From Ectocarpus siliculosus (taxonomy: Eukaryota; Sar; Phaeophyceae; Ectocarpales; Ectocarpaceae): DNA of 64,000 bases. Positions 57,201 to 64,000 of this stretch are shown here, piece by piece. The translations under genes were made by a program, and so were the position numbers. The stretch spans positions 1,581,492 to 1,645,491 of the forward strand of contig FN649737.1 in assembly GCA_000310025.1 (NCBI GenBank), given 5' to 3'. The first letter of the stretch is position 1. The number at the start of each line of letters is the position of its first letter. Under the pieces are notes generated by a model. That model was given only the letters and a program-made list of their open reading frames with translations, was not told the DNA's origin and searched no databases.

Positions 57201-60200
57201 TTTATTTTCTGGTGCTTTCACTTCCGGAGACAGTTGTAAGCACTGCTGTGTAACTGCCTCGAGGGTGTTTGACCATTTTAACACAACGTGGTGCGATCAT
57301 CCCCCTTGCGCGGAGTGAGGCTTCTCAACCCCGCACAACATGATCTACTCGACCACCATTATGGTCACCGTAAAAAAAAAAACAGAGGTAAAAAAAAAAC
57401 GGTAACCTGGTTGCCGAGTTCACGAAGTGAATTGGCTTATTTTACAACGTCGTTGCCAAGCGACGAAAACCCAATCCCGATGGCAAACACCGGGGGGGTG
57501 GGGGGGTTTGTTTTACAACGTCGTTGCCAAGCGACGAAAACCCAACCTCGATGGCAAAACACACGGGGGGGGCGGCTTGTTTTACAACGTCGCTGCCAAG
57601 CGACGAAAACCCAACCCCGATGGCAAACACCGGGGGCGGGGGAGCTGGGGGGGGGGGAAATCGGGTTAAGCTCAAATTTCGATCGTGTCCTGTCCAAGGA
57701 ATTCCACTTGTACTGTACGTGCGGTAATCAACAGTGACATCGGTGTGAAAACACCTGTAGAAATTTGAAGAGGGAAGCGAAAACGTAGTGCAAGCCATCC
57801 AGGGAAGAACACTCTTTGGCTTGCTATGGATCCCTTTACCCCCCCCGGTAAGGGATTGCTTTGTAACGTATCATTTTGACAGAGGCAAAACGGTGTCACA
57901 CTTGGTCACTGAGTAAATTTAGAAAGAAAACACATGCGAACCTGGTCGTCCTTCGTCTTGAACAGGAAGTTCTCTGGCTTGAGATCTCGATGGCATATGT
58001 TGTGCTCGTTGTGGCAATACTCGATCGCCCTGTGGCGCCACCCAAAACGCACGGTAGCACGCAACAAGCGCCATCGGGCGTCTTCTTTCAGGTACCAACG
58101 CTCGACCAATGAAGCAATGAAAGTGCAGTGCAAATGAAGCAATGCTCATGAGCTTCCACAGGTACTCTCTCTCAAGCACAATGGCTTGTGGGCAACACAC
58201 CCTACCTAACCCGGCAAGCACAACGGGAGGGGCTCTCTGTGAGATTAGGTGTTTTCGCCTTAGAATAATATCCGAATGGGGAGAATTAGTGTATAAATAA
58301 TGGACATCGCCCAGAAGGCCGTGTCAGAAATAGATAGACATAGGTAGCGCTATAACAGACGAAGAGAGTACCTCAAGGCGATGCCTAGGGGATCAACTCC
58401 CGGTCGGGAACACCATATTGTAGGAAACAAGGCGGTTAACGGTATTTATTCCCTCTACTGTACTGCATCTGCCCAAAATCTCTCGTTCATACCCAATGAT
58501 CTTGATAACGATGTTGGCAGCATCCCGTTCGCTGTAGTGGCCCTCCTGCGACTCCGTCTTCAGAATTATCCGATCGAACAGTTCCCCCCCCGTGCACAGT
58601 TCAGTCACCTGGGAAATAACGACCATCACACGAGAGTTCCTCAATCGAGCCGCCCTTGGCTTTTCAGGAGCACGAGTTGATCATGAATTGGCAGCCTGCT
58701 CGATACTTGAGCAAGGTAACTCGCGCGCTGTCGTATGAAGCTTTAGCTAGACCCAGCCTACGGAGTAGAAAGAAAGCCCCACCATCTGTACACGGCTATA
58801 TACCAGCCAGCGTGAAACACGCGTGATGAACGGTTGTCGCCAGTTATGAAAAAGGCAATTTGTTCTGAACCATACTCTTGCTTGATTACTCGTGAGATTC
58901 GAGCCCGGTATTACGTTATGTCTCTGAAAGCTAAATGTTGCTACCTCTCGACACTCCTCGCGCCGTTCTCGTAGCCACAAGTACTTCAAACTTTCCGGCA
59001 TGGAAATGCACGTTTGTTCTTGTTCCCCATTGTCTCCAACGAGTAAAGTTGCATCGGTGTGCTACTCTGCACCATCAAAGGGTGCGGCTGCAAACATTTT
59101 CGCCGTTCAGCCTACAGTCCAGTCCCCTTTTTTTTTTCTCACTAGATGCAAATTGACGTCGTCTTCGTAGACATCCTCGAGCCGAATCAAAGTAGGGTGG
59201 TCCACCGCCCGGAGGATTTCGATCTCTCTCTTCAGCAGAACCAATCGAGGCACCTGCGCGTGAAGGCGAATCGGAATTGTTATTTCACCGCGCTTCGTAG
59301 CGTCGAAGCGCTGTGGCTATGCGTGGTACAGCACAGTTGGTTTGCTATACTGCCGCGCAGCGTTTGAGATATGATCTGGCTACGATGCTACATACGTGTC
59401 CATCTCGACTTCGAGGCTCACAAGTGAGTTGGTGCGTGTTGCAGCGGCGGAAGGGAGGAGGACACCAAGGGGTAACAAAGGGCTTACTTTGTTTCTTCGA
59501 ACACACGTTCGGTCGGTGTAAACCATCGACCGTGCTGACTGCCGAGGAATAGACTACATATGTGTTACTGCAACGTCAGCAACCCCCTCGGTAGTCATGA
59601 TGCTGCGGCACGGCATCTCACCTGCCGAAAGGGATACCAATCTATTCGGCAGGCGACTTGGCACTGGAACCACGTTCAAGTGTTTCCGTCAGCGTTGGGT
59701 GTGACCGTGTGCTCGAGGAATTATGGAATGATGGACGAGGCCTACATACTGCTGGTAGGAGATCTCTCCCCTACTGCTGCTGAAGGTCGGGTTCAACGCG
59801 AGCGGATACGCTCATCCTAGAGTGCGCTTTGTCAATGACTCGCGCCAGAATACTATTTTACGACAGAGAAGCACCAACCCTGCGTATATCCCACCTTGCT
59901 CTTCTTGATGGTTTTAATGGCGAACTCTTCTCCAGTAGCTGTTGATCACCGTAGCGAAACAAGCAAAAGGAAGACAAATGATCTCATACCGGGGGGTGCA
60001 GAGGGGACAAGAATGGGTTTCGCCGTAGCTGTGATTTCCGCGACGTTGCCGTTGTCATGCATGCACTGCCCACAACCGCCCGTTGTCCGAAGCCGAAACA
60101 GTGCCTCTTACAACGGACATGTGCATCGCAATGATGCTTGCCACGCAGCTGGTCTCCTTAACGGATCAAACAATGAAACACGACTCATCAGCATCTACCC

Positions 60201-61129
60201 TCGACGGTTAATCGCGGAACTAGACCATCCGACTAGTCAACGTTGACTCAGTGGTCTAATGGTTAAAGCGTTCTTACACAAGGTTCCACGCACGGGTTCG
60301 AATCCCAATCGGTCCACTTACACAAGAATCACCATTTGATTACCAAACAGCGGCGTCTGGCGAGGGGTCCGTCCCCGGAGATCTCTACGCTCAATCCCAG
60401 TGATTAAGCTTCTAACAGCCTCAAGCCCATGTGATCCGGCCGGGTGCTAACGAGCTCAGCGCATATCTTTTAATCGCGGAACTAGACCATCCGGCTAGTC
60501 AGCCGCTGACTAGTCGGATGGTCTAGTTCAGCGANNNNNNNNNNNNNNNNNNNNNNNNNNNNNNNNNNNNNNNNNNNNNNNNNNNNNNNNNNNNNNNNNN
60601 NNNNNNNNNNNNNNNNNNNNNNNNNNNNNNNNNNTTGCTAGTTCCGCGATTAACGGTAACTATACGAGGAACCTGCTTCAGGTTGTCGGCCAGAAATCGG
60701 CGATTCGTGCTTCGAACTTTCTTCAACCCAGTGTTGTTCATATGATCTTCGAGTTACAACTGTGGCAGAGGCAAGCTCCAGCACAAGTCCTGCATACAGC
60801 AGACTCTTCTTGGCTACAAAACCAGCACGACTACGTGTCATGTACTTCTTCAACTTGATTGTAGTATTTGGCATGGTCTGTTGGGTGCTGTTATCGGCAG
60901 CCTCCCACAATAGAGCTTCGATCCTTCTCTTCGCTAGTCTCTCGCTGTACCTCGGCTAGTACAGGTTCGTACGACTCCATAGTGCCCGCTCCCAATCTCC
61001 TTGTCTCCGATCACGTATTTGCTGTTGACGTCCATAAGCTCCTTCGACGGGTATGAAAATATACGCCGATTGACGAGACGATCATTTACTTGCGATTCCA
61101 CGGAGTTGCAGTTGGAGAAGCCCGACACT
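51249..61129 (-). CDS. CDPK: Calcium-dependent protein kinase (CDPK), 13 exons, 5' end uncertain
   Basis: A Ser/Thr kinase fused to an autoinhibitory junction and calmodulin-like EF-hands, activated by calcium. Minus-strand exons: 60951-61129 (upstream edge uncertain), 59895-59938, 59143-59253, 58493-58608, 57942-58029, 56459-56558, 55328-55508, 54608-54692, 54109-54231, 53721-53816, 52868-52978, 52111-52203, 51249-51356 (TAA stop). All phases agree; 446 residues from the first in-frame ATG (61035). Motifs: [94 protein letters not shown], then the junction [16 protein letters not shown]-hand loops: [12 protein letters not shown] (1), a degenerate second hand ([17 protein letters not shown]), [12 protein letters not shown] (3), [12 protein letters not shown] (4). 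Upstream of the [15 protein letters not shown] is also CDPK-like and the frame stays open with a possible acceptor at 61130-61131, so an additional first exon is likely. Confidence 0.95.
54825..55015. repeat. Minisatellite (TCGTCGGAGA-type units) in a CDPK intron
   Basis: Units of about 12-15 bp such as GAGATTTCGTCG, GAGACTTCGTCC and GACACTTCGTCG repeat across roughly 190 bp. It lies in the intron between exons 55328-55508 and 54608-54692. The array is open in several frames because the unit is close to a multiple of three. Confidence 0.85.
57436..57645 (+). repeat. Three-copy 70-bp minisatellite in a CDPK intron
   Basis: TTTTACAACGTCG (T/C)TGCCAAGCGACGAAAACCCAA, GATGGCAAA and a G-rich run recur at about 57438, 57509 and 57578. 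It lies in the intron between exons 57942-58029 and 56459-56558. Confidence 0.9.
60242..60317 (+). other. tRNA-like sequence, probably a tRNA-derived repeat or pseudogene
   Basis: An A-box-like CAGTGGTCTAATGG and a perfect B-box core GGGTTCGAATCCC are at tRNA spacing. The apparent anticodon loop CTTACAC would read TAC (Val). The anticodon, T and acceptor stems all contain mismatches, and it sits inside a TIR element, so a working tRNA gene is doubtful. Confidence 0.45.
60535..60634. other. Assembly gap (100 N)
   Basis: Exactly 100 undetermined bases, a conventional placeholder length, so the real distance is unknown. It lies in a CDPK intron and removes no recognised coding sequence. Confidence 0.99.
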
Positions 61130-63827
61130 CTGATGTAAGATTTGTTGTTTGACCATGCGTACAACGCAACCCCTGGCGTCCATCATTTTCGCAGAGCTTG
61201 TGTTGTATACAGTCAGATACCTCTTGGCGACAACAGGTGGCGTCTGTAAGTTGATTTCGTACCTTGATAACGCCATTTCGAAACCCGGAGAGCACGCGCG
61301 TAGGCATCCCGAAGAAGTGATACCGCAAGATGAAAATAATACTCAGGGTGCACCGATTTCTACAACAACTGCTGACTCCTCACTCCTGCCTTCCCTTGGT
61401 CTCGCTGGCAGCAAATGCGGTTGCTGGATCGAGCTCTCGACGAAAACAGGCCTTTGGTGCCGTGTTAACTTGGGCAAGCCAACACGCGGCAAAAGCGAGG
61501 TGGTACGCCAAGTGCCTCTGATGACATAGTAGGGGTCAGTTGGTCTGATCGTTGCCAACAGACGCTCTAAATCTGAAACGTGACGTAACTCGGAATTCGT
61601 GCAAGCTGTGTCAGGTACTTTTTTAGCCGGGGGTGGTCTCTTACCTCGGTGGCCATCATCATGGTGGAGAGGCATCCGTCGGGAGGAAGTGGAAACTTGC
61701 TTTCGAGCGGATAATCACTGCGAGCGAGCGAGAGATGATGAAGGAAGAGAGCGGAGAGGCGGTAGGATCTCCCAATATTCGAAGATTGCCCCGAATGGTA
61801 ACATATTACACACGGAACCGGAGCGAGGTGTAAGCGCTGGCTGGGTGGAATCGCTGCATTGCCGAGTAGTGCTACACACGTGCGATGATCACTGTGTGGA
61901 GCCAAGCATCCAGTTGGCAAGCATTCCTTGTATCGAGCCTCATCCTTCCCTCGACACCATTCGTCAACCATGCCCACCAACTTCCCAGCAGGAGTAGCAG
62001 CAGGAGCTGTGCGATGAACAGACGTCGCCCGTCGCCCACAACGGCAATACCTCGCCCGTTGCCATCCCTTGCTACTGCTGATGCCGACGTAAATGCAGCC
62101 GGGCAGCAGTCGGCGGTGGATGAGCTTTGGTGGGAGGAGGGGGGTGCGGTGCAGTCGCTGGAGATCGCTTGCAGGTTGGTGTCGTATGTTCAAGAGTGGT
62201 AAAATGTTGAACAATCGACTGCTATGTTCTAGGATCGATGCATGTTCGGTGCAGGTCGCGGATGTCTTCACAATGTGTGTGGCGCTACAGCAGTAGACTA
62301 TATCCTGTAGGCGGGAATATATTTTTCAAGAGCTTGTGGCGTGCAACAAGGGGGGGGGGGCTACCTTATCCATACCACCCTGGATTCAACGCACTGCTGT
62401 ATGGATGAGCAGTGTAGGTGCGGGCAACGCGCATACCGTGGGCGACATAAGATACCACACCCCCTTCTTCTGACTTTCGAAGCCTGAGTGGCGGTTCCGA
62501 AAAAAGCCGCGTAGGAATCGTCTCGTCGAGAGCTTCCGAAAACGTATCGTTTGAGTTGTACATCCCTCTTCGTCGTGGAGTAATGGAGCTGTGAAAATCG
62601 ATGTAGGGGGTGTGGCATTTTATGCGGCCTACGATACAAGATCATATGTGTGGAGCTGGTCACCGGGCTATGACACGTGGTACAAGGTTCCCTTGCGGGA
62701 GGTAGGTGATTTGCCTCCCGGGGGCGACGCAAGAGGACATGGCCAATCAGTGCCATCGCGGTGGCATGGTTGGTCGTCATAACGTTCGGTAGTGCCGGCT
62801 TGCGTGCAACATGCATATGTAGTAAAAATTTGCCTGGAATTTGCATCATATGTGCGGGGTATTTTGTTTTCTCCCGCCGTGACTTCCCTTGTGCGCGAGT
62901 GAATGGTTTTGGCTAGCGGTTTGCTGCAGGTCCTACTGCTGTGATTCGCTGCGTTTGGTCACTTTCTCTTTTTGTGTGATCGTGTTTCCCATGGTCTGTG
63001 AGACTTTTTCACGCATACACCAACAACAACGGATCAAAGAGACGCTCAACGTGCCCCAGAACAGCAGTCAGATAGATGTAGACTGCTACCGTACCAAACT
63101 TCTCTATTTGACTTTCTCGATTTTTCTGAATTGAAATGTACAAATTTTCCCCTGCCAGAGTTGTGCAAGAGGACTTCTGTGCCGTGTGGTGTGTTCCCAT
63201 GAGCATCAAGAGTCTCGATCCCCGCCGTTGGTACGCATGCGCCAGTTGCCGTGTGGTGATTGTGTGCACAACAATCACATCAGCAGGTGTGTGGGCGTGT
63301 GGGCGCGTGGCGCGTGGCGCATGGCACGGGGTAAAAGAAAAGTTCTGTTTTCAGTTTTTGTGCCGTTCGATGAGGCTTTTATGGTTCGGATTCCCAACCC
63401 CTGAAAAAAGAGCCAGTCCCAGCGACTTTAGGCGGCCCTAACGCGCACCACCGGTGTCTCGCAAGCCCCACACGTAACGGGTAATGTACCGACGGGTCCT
63501 CTGCGTGCCATGCAGAAGAAAGTGCGAGAAAAAACGCCGTCCCAGCGGAGAAAAACGACTGCGAAGAGTAAAAAAGTGGAAATCCTACATGTGCATACTC
63601 TGGTGATGTTATACAATTCGGCATGCGTACTCTTCCACCACGGTTTGAGAAGTATGCCATCCCCTGCATCGCGCCGTCTTGTACGGGTGTGTACGACTCT
63701 CGAGAGCAGGACTATACGTGTCGCTGTTGAAGGCTGTAAAGTGGGGGCTGTCTGTGTGCCGGTAAGTGCCCAGAGATTTGACGGCACAGCTGCATACCGG
63801 ACACCGCCGGCACTACTCAAAGAAATG
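61130..63827. other. Region upstream of the CDPK exons, no gene recognised
   Basis: It should contain the CDPK promoter and perhaps a missing first exon. A 234-codon minus frame at 61567-62271 shows no domain and composition typical of non-coding DNA. A family B element lies at 62434-62636. Nothing else is assignable. Confidence 0.45.
62434..62636. mobile_element. Family B MITE-like element with about 31-bp imperfect terminal inverted repeats
   Basis: The left end TACCGTGGGCGACATAAGAT plus ACCACACCCCC pairs with the right end, whose inverse reads TATCGTAGGCCGCATAAAAT plus GCCACACCCCC. The whole is 203 bp with no coding capacity. The left part is related to 46001-46140 and to the inverted fragment at 36362-36406. 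Confidence 0.75.
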
Positions 63828-64000
63828 AAGCACCGGCACTAGTGAGCCGGCACCCCACACTGACCTCCATTCTGCGGAACCGCCGATCCCTTCTGAAGCA
63901 AGTTGCGCATGCACCGACGGTGGCACCTTTGCTGACAGGGATGCGAAGGGGAGCGAGCTTGATCCGTGGTTTCTGAGCGAGCTCCTGATGGACGTGGGTG
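63828..64000 (+). CDS. Probable partial exon at the right window edge
   Basis: One plus frame is open from 63828 (after a TGA) to the last base. Its later part, CTDGGTFADRDAKGSELDP followed by WFLSELLMDVG, has strongly protein-like composition, unlike the sequence before it. A possible acceptor is GAAG at about 63900. The product is not recognised. Confidence 0.4.

Larger units (their letters stand above)
60205..60655. mobile_element. TIR element with internal palindrome and tRNA-like segment, interrupted by an assembly gap
   Basis: GTTAATCGCGGAACTAG at 60208 is repeated as an inverted copy at 60637-60653. An additional direct copy at about 60471 forms a large palindrome (ACTAGACCATCCGGCTAGTC against GACTAGTCGGATGGTCTAGT) that runs into a 100-N gap at 60535-60634. 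The element lies in the first recognised intron of the CDPK gene. The palindrome probably caused the assembly break. Confidence 0.7.

Noticed and set aside
1-64000. CRISPR array, operon or bacterial defence island
   Set aside because: The split genes with GT-AG introns are eukaryotic, and none of the repeats has regular short spacers.

Overview
The window is nuclear DNA of a eukaryote with compact exons (44-730 bp) split by long GT-AG introns (typically 300-1000 bp), moderate GC content and many simple repeats and small transposons. Plant/alveolate-style CDPK, animal-like glutamate-cysteine ligase and a DIRS/Ngaro-like tyrosine-recombinase retroelement together suggest a stramenopile, most likely a brown alga. 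This is inference from architecture; no rRNA or organelle marker confirms it.

Layout. 1-1755: 3' end of a tyrosine-recombinase retroelement followed by a 569-bp tandem direct repeat. 1756-5785: no gene seen, with a G/T-rich low-complexity block at 2330-2960. 5786-10538 (minus): a TKL-type serine/threonine kinase gene in at least nine exons. 14534-15241 (plus): an intronless 235-codon orphan. 20868-25589 (minus): 3' part of a surface protein made of beta-propeller-like modules, a Pro/Ser/Thr stalk, one membrane helix and an acidic tail, with a SINE in one intron. 26713-27926: a TIR transposon with TA target duplication. 29990-43687 (plus): a complete 16-exon glutamate-cysteine ligase catalytic subunit gene. 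48624-48860 (plus): possible single-pass membrane microprotein. 51249-61129 (minus): a nearly complete calcium-dependent protein kinase gene in 13 exons, with a 100-N assembly gap in its first recognised intron. 63828-64000: a probable partial exon running off the right edge.

The genes do not form an operon or obvious cluster. Two are signalling kinases (one calcium-regulated), one catalyses the first step of glutathione synthesis, and one is probably a cell-surface protein. Exon joins of the three main reconstructed genes were checked by hand: reading phases and exon lengths agree at every join given as certain, and uncertain joins are marked. The most interesting material is (i) the modular, phase-0-exon surface protein with a suspected one-base frameshift, (ii) a GC-AG intron and unusual insertions in the ligase, (iii) a degenerate second EF-hand in the CDPK, and (iv) several small undescribed repeat families present in multiple copies within this one window.
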